From an uncultured Flavobacteriaceae bacterium (lineage in GTDB: Bacteria; Bacteroidota; Bacteroidia; Flavobacteriales; Flavobacteriaceae): a DNA stretch of 10,015 bases. The stretch covers positions 1-10,015 of the forward strand of contig CAMZLT010000262.1 of assembly GCA_947311745.1 (NCBI GenBank). The letters run 5' to 3'. This document shows, one piece after another, positions 1-6,275 of the stretch (its first letter is position 1; the number at the start of each line of letters is the position of its first letter). Both the position numbers and the translations under genes were made by a program. The notes below the pieces were generated by a model. The model was not told the origin of the DNA. It saw only the letters and a program-made list of their open reading frames with translations, and did no database searches.

Positions 1-359
1 ATATTAAAGTGGTTTTTAATCGTTTAGTAAAAGCTATAAAAAAAATAGAAAAAGAACTTCCGTTTCTATGCCACAATCGTTTAGGCTATATTTCAAGCTG
101 TCCAACAAATTTAGGGACTGCTATGCGAGCAAGTGTGCACATTAAATTGCCTAAACTAAGCACTAACGAAAAATTATTGAAACAAACTACCGACACGTAT
201 CATTTACAAATCAGAGGAGTTCATGGCGAACATTCTACAGAAAAATCTGCTATTTTAGATATTAGTAACAAACGTAGGTTAGGTGTTACCGAAATACAAT
301 GTATACAAGATTTATATAATGGAGTTACAAAACTTATTGAAATTGAAAAATTAATTTAA
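1..359 (+). CDS. Phosphagen (arginine-type guanidino) kinase, C-terminal part; 5' end outside window
   Basis: The reading frame is open from the window edge; the GTG at 9 is internal, since in-frame codons for Ile-Lys precede it. The visible 118 or so residues are the end of the ATP:guanido phosphotransferase catalytic domain. Numbering from that GTG, the signature CPTNLGT starts at residue 31 (the reactive cysteine of the family), followed by an Arg at 40, RASVHIKLPKL, the flexible-loop RGVHGEH with Arg69 and Glu74 (equivalent to Arg309 and Glu314 of Limulus arginine kinase), and DISNKRRLG at 84-92. The protein stops at the usual arginine kinase C-terminus, without the extra domain of McsB. 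Known family members reversibly transfer phosphate from ATP to a guanidino substrate, buffering ATP in the cytoplasm. The exact substrate cannot be read, because the N-terminal specificity loop is not visible. The stop lies 11 bp before the next gene, suggesting co-transcription. Confidence 0.93.
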   Translation, partial: IKVVFNRLVKAIKKIEKELPFLCHNRLGYISSCPTNLGTAMRASVHIKLPKLSTNEKLLKQTTDTYHLQIRGVHGEHSTEKSAILDISNKRRLGVTEIQCIQDLYNGVTKLIEIEKLI

Positions 360-370
360 AGCTTTTATTT

Positions 371-2314
371 ATGATGAAATATTTTAAAATCATCCTGCTA
401 CTAAGTTTTATAATAAGTTTTTCACAAAATAAAAAGATAGATAGTTTAGAACTTATTTTAGATACACATCTACAAAAAGATAGCGTACGAGTAGATGTAT
501 TAAACGAAATTGCCTTTGAATTGTACCAAAATGATAAAGAAAAAGCTATTGAATTAATAGCAGAAGCCAGTATAATATCTGATAGCTTAAATTACAAAAA
601 AGGGAAAGCAGAAAACTTATATATTGCAGCTAAAATTCATATTGTTCAATATAAATTAGACCAAGCAAAAAAAGAAACAGAACAAGCCTTAAAATTATTT
701 AAAGCACAAAATAATAAATTAGGAATTGCAAAAAGCTTAAATAATATTGGTGCTATTTATTTTTTTAAAAATGAAAATGATACAGCTCTAGAATATTTTT
801 ACAATGCTCTAGAAATAAATACTGATGCAAAAGATAATTTAGTAAAAGCAGACACTTATAATAAATTAGGTGTTATTTTTAACAATAAAAAGAAGATAAA
901 AGACGCCTTAAATTATTACAAAAAAGCAGTAAATATTTATGAAAAATTAAAAGATTTTAGAAACCAATCTAAAGTATTAAATAATATTGGTATCATATAT
1001 ATATATACAAAAGAATATAACAAAGCATTTGATATTTATGAAAAATGTATTATTATTAATAAAAAAAATAACGATAATTTTTTATTAGCAAATTCATATA
1101 ATAATTTAGGATCTATTTTTTTAGGAAAAAAAAAATATAACAAAGCATTTTTTTATTTTTCAAAAGGACTTCAAATAAATTTAGGAATAAATAACTATCT
1201 CGGGATTTGTAGCTCTGAAAATGGATTGGGAGAAGCATTAATTAATCTTAAAAGATTAAATGAGGCTGTGATACATCTAAAGAATAGCGAAAAAATAGCA
1301 ACTAAATATTCAATACTGCAATACCAAGTAGAGATTTCTAAATTATTCTCAGATCTATATTATACGAAAAAAAAATATAGAAAATCCTTATTTTATTATA
1401 AAAAATATAAAAAATATTATGATTCTGTTTTTAGAGTTGGAACAGATAATCGATTTTCAATTTTAGAAAAAAAATACAAATTCAAAGAAAAAGAATTACG
1501 AGCAAAAGAAAAAGAAATCAAACTAATTGAGCAAGTTAAAAAAACAAATGAAAAATTAGATAAAACAAAAGAACAAGTAACACTTGCAGGCATTACATTA
1601 ATCGTACTACTCGTGGCATTTATTTTTATTCTTTACTATTCACGAATAAAGCGATTATCTACCGAATATCAAAAAATTTCATTAGAACAAAAATTATTAC
1701 GTTCGCAAATGAAACCACACTTTGTCTTTAATTCATTATCTGTTTTACAAGGCATTGTTTTACAAAAAGAATATCGTAAGGCACACACCTACATCTCCAA
1801 ATTTTCAAGATTATTACGTAAAATTTTAGAAAACTCTAGAGAGGAAATTGTAAATTTAGAAACCGAACTTAGTATTATTGAAAATTATATATTTTTAAGA
1901 GATATGAGTAGTATCCATTCACAATGCACTCATAAAATTACTGTTGCCAAAAATATAGATGTGAAAAATATTTTTATTCCGCCAATGATTGTACAACCAA
2001 TTGTAGAAAACGCTTTTGAACACGGATTTGTAGAGTCAAATAAAAAATATCTCCTAGAGATAGATTTTAAATTTAAAGATAAAAACTTAATATGTACGAT
2101 TACAGATAACGGAAAAGGTTTATATAACAAAATAAATTCGAATAACTCCGAAAAAAAATCCATCTCATCTACTATACTTCTAGAACGATTACACTTGTTT
2201 TCAACAAAATATAAAAAAGAATACAGTCTAAAGATTATAGACAGAAAAGAATTTGGTAAACAAGGAACAAAAGTGATATTACTCATACCTCATAAAATAA
2301 TTAAAAATGATTAA
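371..2314 (+). CDS. TPR-containing LytS-type sensor histidine kinase
   Basis: A 647-residue membrane sensor kinase. A hydrophobic N-terminal signal or anchor (residues 4-18) is followed by about seven TPR-like units of roughly 40 residues (78-352), with repeated N-N-[IL]-G and Y/F-K-A-[LF] positions, which should lie in the periplasm. A lysine/glutamate-rich coiled coil (361-402) leads into one membrane helix (403-423). The cytoplasmic His_kinase (PF06580-type) domain has its phosphoacceptor in MKPHFVFNSL (His450). The ATPase domain has PPMIVQPIVENAF (Asn547) and the G box DNGKG (579-583). The start is a tandem ATG; the first is taken, although the second is equally possible. It overlaps the LytTR regulator gene by 8 bp, so that regulator is its likely partner. 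The fold and pairing are typical of Bacteroidota. The signal sensed by the TPR array is unknown. Confidence 0.93.
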   Translation: MMKYFKIILLLSFIISFSQNKKIDSLELILDTHLQKDSVRVDVLNEIAFELYQNDKEKAIELIAEASIISDSLNYKKGKAENLYIAAKIHIVQYKLDQAKKETEQALKLFKAQNNKLGIAKSLNNIGAIYFFKNENDTALEYFYNALEINTDAKDNLVKADTYNKLGVIFNNKKKIKDALNYYKKAVNIYEKLKDFRNQSKVLNNIGIIYIYTKEYNKAFDIYEKCIIINKKNNDNFLLANSYNNLGSIFLGKKKYNKAFFYFSKGLQINLGINNYLGICSSENGLGEALINLKRLNEAVIHLKNSEKIATKYSILQYQVEISKLFSDLYYTKKKYRKSLFYYKKYKKYYDSVFRVGTDNRFSILEKKYKFKEKELRAKEKEIKLIEQVKKTNEKLDKTKEQVTLAGITLIVLLVAFIFILYYSRIKRLSTEYQKISLEQKLLRSQMKPHFVFNSLSVLQGIVLQKEYRKAHTYISKFSRLLRKILENSREEIVNLETELSIIENYIFLRDMSSIHSQCTHKITVAKNIDVKNIFIPPMIVQPIVENAFEHGFVESNKKYLLEIDFKFKDKNLICTITDNGKGLYNKINSNNSEKKSISSTILLERLHLFSTKYKKEYSLKIIDRKEFGKQGTKVILLIPHKIIKND

Positions 2315-3011
2315 AGCATTAATTGTCGAGGACGAACATTATATTAGTAAAGGACTTCATATATTAATAGAAAGTCTACATAAAAATATTCAAATAGTTG
2401 GCATATCACCTTCTGTAAATGATGCTATTGAAAAAGCAAATACATTAAAGCCAAATCTTGTTTTTTTAGATATAAAATTGCTAGACGGTACTGGTTTTGA
2501 TTTTTTAGAAAAAACAATTCATAAAAAATTTAAAATAATTTTTATTACCTCGTATGATAAATATGCTATTCAAGCCTTAAAAGCAGGTGCAATTGACTAC
2601 ATTTTAAAACCTATTGACATAAACGAATTAAAAGAAGCGATTGATAAAGTATTAAAAGATAATAAAAAAGAAGAAACTATTAATTTACAAAATAAAATTG
2701 TTCTAAATTTTTTAAATGAAACACAAATTGTAGATTTAGATAAGCTCTTATATTGCAAATCATATAAAGGGTATACTACTTTTTTTATGAAAAATGGTAA
2801 GGAATATCTAACGTCTAAACCCTTAAAAGAATACGAAATTATTTTAAACCAAAATAATTTCGTACGTTCACATCAATCTTACTTTGTAAATTCAAATTAT
2901 ATAGACAAATTCGATAGTAAAAACAAAATAATTTACTTAAAGTGCGGCATTACAATACCTGTTTCGGCAAGAAAAGCAACTACCATACATTTATTGTTGC
3001 ATAAAAAATAA
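2307..3011 (+). CDS. LytTR-family response regulator
   Basis: A 234-residue two-domain transcription regulator. The receiver domain (residues 2-118) has the acidic pair Glu8/Asp9, phosphoacceptor Asp55 in VFLDIKL, the switch Thr81 and Lys101 in LKPID. The C-terminal half (about 130-232) is a LytTR DNA-binding domain, with the family-typical NNFVRSHQSYFVN stretch (183-195) and the IPVSAR motif near the end. It starts inside the last codons of the upstream sensor kinase, so the two are translationally coupled and very likely form a phosphorelay pair. LytTR proteins bind direct repeats about two helical turns apart. A candidate set lies just downstream at 3079-3132, though that link is inference. 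The target genes are not known from the sequence. Confidence 0.94.
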   Translation: MIKALIVEDEHYISKGLHILIESLHKNIQIVGISPSVNDAIEKANTLKPNLVFLDIKLLDGTGFDFLEKTIHKKFKIIFITSYDKYAIQALKAGAIDYILKPIDINELKEAIDKVLKDNKKEETINLQNKIVLNFLNETQIVDLDKLLYCKSYKGYTTFFMKNGKEYLTSKPLKEYEIILNQNNFVRSHQSYFVNSNYIDKFDSKNKIIYLKCGITIPVSARKATTIHLLLHKK

Positions 3012-3078
3012 TTATTTCATAATATTTTTATAAAAAACACAATTAAATAGCAATACTACAATCATAAAAATATATATA

Positions 3079-3132
3079 ACGAAAATATATTGAATTATAA
3101 CGAATATATATTTAACGAAAAAAAAAAACGAA
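3079..3132 (+). repeat. Four ACGAA direct repeats upstream of a promoter (possible operator)
   Basis: ACGAA occurs at 3079-3083, 3100-3104, 3115-3119 and 3128-3132, three of them as AACGAA and the third as TTAACGAA. Start-to-start distances are 21, 15 and 13 bp. The first two copies are exactly two helical turns apart, the usual spacing of LytTR half-sites, and all lie just upstream of the -7 element at 3141. The short unit and AT-rich background limit confidence. That this is an operator is inference. Confidence 0.4.
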
Positions 3133-3140
3133 TTTTGACG

Positions 3141-3148
3141 TATATTTG
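3141..3148 (+). promoter_or_regulatory. Bacteroidota -7 promoter element TATATTTG
   Basis: A perfect match to the TAnnTTTG element used by the primary sigma factor of Bacteroidota. No TTG lies 17-23 bp upstream, so the -33 box is missing; instead there is an 11-A tract (3118-3128) and the ACGAA repeats. Transcription would start at about 3151-3154, which coincides with the first base of the inverted repeat at 3153. That coincidence raises confidence that this is a real promoter for the candidate small RNA. Confidence 0.55.
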
Positions 3149-3152
3149 GAGT

Positions 3153-3264
3153 GTCTTAAAAATAATTTAATAATACATTTTGAGGGGAATGTCATAAAAT
3201 TTATATTTTTAAGACTTTTTCATTAAAACCTTGTCAATTACGGTTGACAAGGTTTTAATTTTTA
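3153..3264 (+). ncRNA. Candidate small structured RNA, about 110 nt
   Basis: The transcript expected from the promoter at 3141 would begin at the base of a rod-like fold. GTCTTAAAAATA (3153-3164) is perfectly complementary to TATTTTTAAGAC (3204-3215). Inside, AATTT and AAATT can extend the rod, as an alternative to its innermost A-T pair. ACATT (3175-3179) pairs with AATGT (3188-3192) around the purine-rich loop TTGAGGGG. The rod is followed by five T, and then by a second, much stronger terminator hairpin ending in T5 near 3263. There is no open reading frame of note. It does not match a family I can name with certainty; 6S-like RNA is a possibility, but the 5' and 3' ends are not paired to each other. 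It could instead be a leader or attenuator for the sigma factor operon. Confidence 0.45.
3223..3264 (+). terminator. Strong rho-independent terminator
   Basis: Fifteen-base perfect arms, TTAAAACCTTGTCAA (3223-3237) and TTGACAAGGTTTTAA (3244-3258), enclose a 6-nt loop and are followed by five T. This ends the candidate small RNA and any read-through from the LytS/LytTR operon, and it insulates the sigma factor operon. Confidence 0.88.
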
Positions 3265-3296
3265 TACTAATCACTCCTAGCAAAACATTAACACAC

Positions 3297-3306
3297 AATC
3301 GCGATT
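3297..3306. promoter_or_regulatory. Perfect palindrome AATCGCGATT, possible operator
   Basis: A 10-bp perfect palindrome with a CG-rich core in a very AT-rich spacer, 64 bp before the sigma factor start codon. Its position suits a regulator of the sigma operon, but nothing identifies the protein. A chance palindrome of this length cannot be excluded. Confidence 0.25.
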
Positions 3307-3323
3307 AAATATTTTTACAAAAC

Positions 3324-3349
3324 TGTAACAAATAAATACCTATCTTGTC
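3324..3349 (+). promoter_or_regulatory. Possible ECF-type promoter of the sigma operon
   Basis: TGTAAC (3324-3329) followed 17 bp later by GTC (3347-3349) resembles the AAC-type -35 and GTC-type -10 of many ECF sigma promoters. It would start transcription about 12-15 nt before the start codon at 3370, consistent with autoregulation. No TAnnTTTG element stands in a suitable place. This is pattern reading only. Confidence 0.25.
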
Positions 3350-3359
3350 TTTAAGATAG
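3340..3359. repeat. Inverted repeat just before the sigma factor start
   Basis: CTATCTT (3340-3346) and AAGATAG (3353-3359) form a perfect 7-bp stem with the loop GTCTTT, ending 10 nt before the start codon at 3370. It could be an operator, or an mRNA hairpin limiting initiation. No U-tract follows, so it is not a terminator. Confidence 0.35.
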
Positions 3360-3369
3360 AAACGATATT

Positions 3370-3945
3370 TTGCAAAGAAAAAAACAAAACATAGCTAAAT
3401 TATTAGAGCATTGTTTACAAGGAAAACATAGTGCTCAACTAGAAATATATAAGTGTTATTACAAAGCTATGTACAATACTGCTCTTCGGATTTTAAACGA
3501 TAGTTTTGAAGCTGAAGATATAATGCAAGAGTCGTTTCTTACAGCATTTTCAAAGTTGGGTACTTTTAAATCGGAATCTAAATATGGTGATGCTCTTGTT
3601 CCGTTTGGCTCATGGTTAAAACGAATTGTAATTAATAAAAGTCTAACGCAATTAAAAAAGAATAAAAAATTAAACAGTTGGCAACAAAACACTGAAACAA
3701 TTGAAAATTTAAGTATTATAGAAGAATTTGACGAAAAAGCAGATTTTTCAAAAATTAAAGCAAAGGAAGTTTTAGAAGCCATACAAACTTTAAAAACAAA
3801 TTACAAAACTGTTCTAACACTTAGCTTAATCGAAGGGTATGACAACGAAGAAATAGCAGAAATATTAAATATCACCAACCAAAGTGTCCGAACAATCATA
3901 TCAAGAGCAAAAAGTAAATTGAAAAAAATACTACTAAAAAACTAA
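3370..3945 (+). CDS. ECF-subfamily RNA polymerase sigma-70 factor
   Basis: A 191-residue ECF sigma factor. Region sigma-2 (about 26-97) contains YNTALRIL, the acidic EAEDIMQESF core-binding helix and FGSWLKRIVIN. Sigma-4 (about 134-188) has LIEGYDNEEIAEIL and the recognition helix around NQSVRTIISRAKSKL. There is no ECF accessory domain. The start is a TTG: an in-frame TAA sits at 3352-3354, there is no ATG between it and the sigma-2 core, and the N-terminus beginning at this TTG has normal length for the family. The loop between sigma region 2.2 and FGSW is a few residues longer than I expect (SESKYGDALV). Three downstream genes are packed with gaps of 3, -20 and 10 bp, so this is the first gene of a four-gene operon, with the next gene probably encoding its anti-sigma factor. 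Confidence 0.93.
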   Translation: MQRKKQNIAKLLEHCLQGKHSAQLEIYKCYYKAMYNTALRILNDSFEAEDIMQESFLTAFSKLGTFKSESKYGDALVPFGSWLKRIVINKSLTQLKKNKKLNSWQQNTETIENLSIIEEFDEKADFSKIKAKEVLEAIQTLKTNYKTVLTLSLIEGYDNEEIAEILNITNQSVRTIISRAKSKLKKILLKN

Positions 3946-3948
3946 ATT

Positions 3949-4485
3949 ATGAATTTAGAATCTAAAATAAACGAACTTAAAAATCAATTGGATTTGGCAG
4001 AACCAAATATTGGTCATTTTAATCGGTTTGAGGCAAAATTAAAAGGAAATTTTTCTAAAAAAAAGGAACCTAATTACTATAAATTTATTGCAATAGCTGC
4101 TTCATTAGTATTGTTTACAAGCATTGGTTTTAATGTATTTCAAGCAAATCGTAAGGGGGTAGAATTAGCAGATACTTCTCCTAAGATGAAAGAAACACAA
4201 ACCTATTTTGCAACAGTAATTCAAGAAGAACTAACCAAAATTGAAAAACAAAAAAATACTAGTAATACGAAAATTATTGACGACGCTATGTCTCAACTAA
4301 ACACCTTAAAAATAGAATACCAAAACCTAACTATCGAACTAAAAAATAATAAAAACAAACAAGTACTCATTTTTGCTATGATTGCAAACTACCAACAACG
4401 AATACAAGTATTGCAAAATTTATTACAAAATTTAAGCACAATTAAAAATATTAAAAAAAATAACTATGAAAACAATAATATATAA
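3949..4485 (+). CDS. Membrane-anchored probable anti-sigma factor (unrecognised family)
   Basis: A 178-residue single-pass membrane protein starting 3 bp after the sigma factor stop. Residues 1-45 are a charged, soluble N-terminus with a likely amphipathic helix (1-17) and a FNRFEAKL segment. A transmembrane helix follows at 46-64. The rest (about 80-165) is rich in Lys, Glu and Gln and probably helical, on the periplasmic side. There is no cysteine, so it is not a zinc-binding ZAS-type anti-sigma factor. The role as anti-sigma is inferred from position, size and topology: the short cytoplasmic N-terminus would hold the sigma factor, and the periplasmic helical part would receive the signal. 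Its last 20 bp overlap the next gene, implying coupled translation. I do not recognise a named domain. Confidence 0.8.
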   Translation: MNLESKINELKNQLDLAEPNIGHFNRFEAKLKGNFSKKKEPNYYKFIAIAASLVLFTSIGFNVFQANRKGVELADTSPKMKETQTYFATVIQEELTKIEKQKNTSNTKIIDDAMSQLNTLKIEYQNLTIELKNNKNKQVLIFAMIANYQQRIQVLQNLLQNLSTIKNIKKNNYENNNI

Positions 4486-5548
4486 AATAACCCTAGTATT
4501 AATGTTACTACCATTAATTTCGTTTTCACTAAATACAGAAAAACGCATTGAAAAAAAGAAAACCATAAAAAAGGAATTTAATGTAAATGCAAACGCTACA
4601 ATTAATATTAACAACCGATACGGAAATGTAGACATCACTACTTGGAATGAAAATAAAGCTACCTTTGAAATAATCATTACTGTCAAAGGTAGAGATGAAG
4701 GTGCCGTGGAAGAAAAATTAGACGATATTACCGTAAGTTTTGACGAACATTCTCAAGAAATTGTAGTAAAAACACATATTTCGAGTAAATCTAAAAGTTG
4801 GTTTTCGTGGTTTGGATCTAGTAGTAACCTTAACTATAAAATAAATTATATAGTTAAGATGCCAAAATCCAACAACCTAACTATTTACAATGATTACGGA
4901 AACATATACTTAAATGAAATTGATGGAAAAGCAAATGTTAATTGTGATTACGGAAAAATTGTTTTAGGGAGTTTAAACAATTCCGATAACAAAATTAACA
5001 CCGATTACTCTAGAAATTCTAGTATTGAATTTATCAAATCTGGTAGTATTGATGCAGATTACTCCTCTTTTAGTATTGATGCTGCAAAAAACATTGTACT
5101 AAATGCTGATTATACTACTAGTAATTTTGAAAATATTGAAAAACTAGAATACAATTGTGATTATGGAAAACTAAGTGTAGAAAATGCCAATTACATTATT
5201 GGCGAAGGCGATTATTTATCTATGCAATTTGGTAAAATATTTAAAGAATTAGACGTAAATACCGATTACGGTTCGCTACGTATTGAACAGGTACAACCAA
5301 ATTTTAAAAGTGTTACTATTAATTCCGATTATACAGGTATTAAAGTAGGAATTGATCAAAACACTTCAGCTTTAATAGATATAAACGTATCTTATGGAAG
5401 TATTAAATACGAAGGAAATTTCATATTCGCAAAAAAGAATAGTAAAACAACTAGCAAACATTATCAAGGCTATTTAAACGACAAAACAAGTAATTCAACA
5501 ATAAAAATAGACTCCGATTATGGAGGAATTAAATTAATAACAAACTAA
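4466..5548 (+). CDS. Exported DUF4097-type repeat protein with DY ladder
   Basis: A 360-residue protein with a signal peptide (about residues 1-21, hydrophobic core TLVLMLLPLISF). After a lysine-rich linker, the mature protein begins with NINNRYGNVDI, typical of DUF4097/adhesin-like domains. From residue 143 to 351 a [DS]-Y-[GST]-like motif recurs every 16-21 residues, with one longer gap near the end: DY at 143, 161, 180, 199, 215, 232, 249, 267 and 288, SY at 309, DY at 351. Each is followed by alternating hydrophobic residues, the hallmark of a right-handed beta-solenoid with stacked Asp-Tyr positions. A Trp/Phe/Ser-rich loop (109-120) interrupts the N-terminal part. It is the third gene of the sigma operon and overlaps the upstream gene. 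The protein is probably periplasmic or surface-located, and its molecular function is unknown. No catalytic motif is seen. Confidence 0.85.
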   Translation: MKTIIYKITLVLMLLPLISFSLNTEKRIEKKKTIKKEFNVNANATININNRYGNVDITTWNENKATFEIIITVKGRDEGAVEEKLDDITVSFDEHSQEIVVKTHISSKSKSWFSWFGSSSNLNYKINYIVKMPKSNNLTIYNDYGNIYLNEIDGKANVNCDYGKIVLGSLNNSDNKINTDYSRNSSIEFIKSGSIDADYSSFSIDAAKNIVLNADYTTSNFENIEKLEYNCDYGKLSVENANYIIGEGDYLSMQFGKIFKELDVNTDYGSLRIEQVQPNFKSVTINSDYTGIKVGIDQNTSALIDINVSYGSIKYEGNFIFAKKNSKTTSKHYQGYLNDKTSNSTIKIDSDYGGIKLITN

Positions 5549-5558
5549 AATTATCCCC

Positions 5559-6275
5559 ATGAAAAAATTTATTTTATTAGCAATTTTAAGCATTAGCATA
5601 CAAACAAACGCACAATGGTTTAACAAAGCAATTAAAGGAAACGGAAATGTCATTACAAAAACAATTAAAACAGATGATTACGAATCGATTGCTGTTTCAG
5701 GATTTTTTGATGTATTTCTGATAGCAGGAAAAGAAGGAAATATTTCTATAAAAGCAGAAAGTAATTTAATGAAATACATTGTTGTAGAATCCAATAACGG
5801 TCGATTAAAAATAAAACTAGAAAAAAACATTAATCTAAAAACCAAAAAAGGAATCTATATTACCGTTCCTTTTACCGATTTAGAGGAAGTTATTTTAAAT
5901 GGTTCTGGTGATATTATTAGTAAAAACACCATAAAAACCGATGATTTTACAACAAAACTTTCAGGTTCTGGAGATATTAATTTAGATATCGATGCAGACA
6001 AAGTAACTTCAAAAATTTCAGGCTCTGGTGATATTACCATAACAGGAAATTCAGCAGAATTAAACACAAGCATAACAGGTTCAGGTGATTTTGTAAGTAA
6101 AGAGCTAAAAACAAACGATGTAAAAGTTATTGTAACAGGTTCTGGTGATGCAACAGTATATGCAGACGCAAAAATTGATGCTAAAATTATTGGCTATGGG
6201 GATATTGTATTCTACGGAAACCCTGAATATCAAACAACAAAAATTATTGGCTTTGGTGATATTAGTGCAAGATAA
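5559..6275 (+). CDS. Head GIN domain (DUF2807) exported protein with GSGD ladder
   Basis: A 238-residue exported protein. The signal peptide ends at about NAQ (17-19). The N-terminal part contains GNGNVITK and the SGFFDVFLIAGKE stretch characteristic of the putative auto-transporter adhesin, head GIN domain family (DUF2807). A tetrapeptide ladder runs through the C-terminal half: GSGD at 115, 136, 155, 174 and 194, GYGD at 212, GFGD at 231, spaced 18-21 residues, each followed by a beta strand. This predicts a narrow beta-solenoid with stacked Gly-Asp turns. It is the last gene of the sigma operon, 10 bp after the DUF4097 gene, and is followed by a strong terminator. The family is common in Bacteroidota envelopes without an assigned activity. 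The adhesin label is a database convention rather than something this sequence shows. Confidence 0.9.
   Translation: MKKFILLAILSISIQTNAQWFNKAIKGNGNVITKTIKTDDYESIAVSGFFDVFLIAGKEGNISIKAESNLMKYIVVESNNGRLKIKLEKNINLKTKKGIYITVPFTDLEEVILNGSGDIISKNTIKTDDFTTKLSGSGDINLDIDADKVTSKISGSGDITITGNSAELNTSITGSGDFVSKELKTNDVKVIVTGSGDATVYADAKIDAKIIGYGDIVFYGNPEYQTTKIIGFGDISAR

Larger units (their letters stand above)
3012..3369. other. Long structured intergenic region between LytTR and sigma factor genes
   Basis: This 358-bp stretch has no credible protein gene. In order it contains four ACGAA direct repeats (3079-3132), a run of 11 A (3118-3128), a TATATTTG promoter element (3141-3148), a long imperfect inverted repeat (3153-3215), an intrinsic terminator (3223-3264), a 10-bp palindrome (3297-3306) and a 7-bp-arm hairpin (3340-3359) directly before the sigma factor start. 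The parts are described separately. Confidence 0.8.

Noticed and set aside
1..359. McsB-type protein arginine kinase
   Set aside because: The loop and DISNKRRLG segment follow arginine/creatine kinases, and the protein ends at their normal C-terminus, without the extra C-terminal domain of McsB. No mcsA, clpC or ctsR gene lies next to the visible end.
1930..2286. Minus-strand open frame inside the sensor kinase gene
   Set aside because: It lies opposite the conserved ATPase domain, whose motifs are intact on the + strand, so it is a shadow frame. The same holds for the minus-strand frames at 3459-3782, 4432-4686 and 5855-6073 and the + strand frames at 6701-6931 and 8540-8842.
3209..3354. 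Pairing between the 3' arm of the candidate RNA (TTAAGAC) and GTCTTTAA in the sigma leader
   Set aside because: Only five continuous pairs, and both segments are already used in strong local hairpins. Too weak to claim a regulatory interaction.
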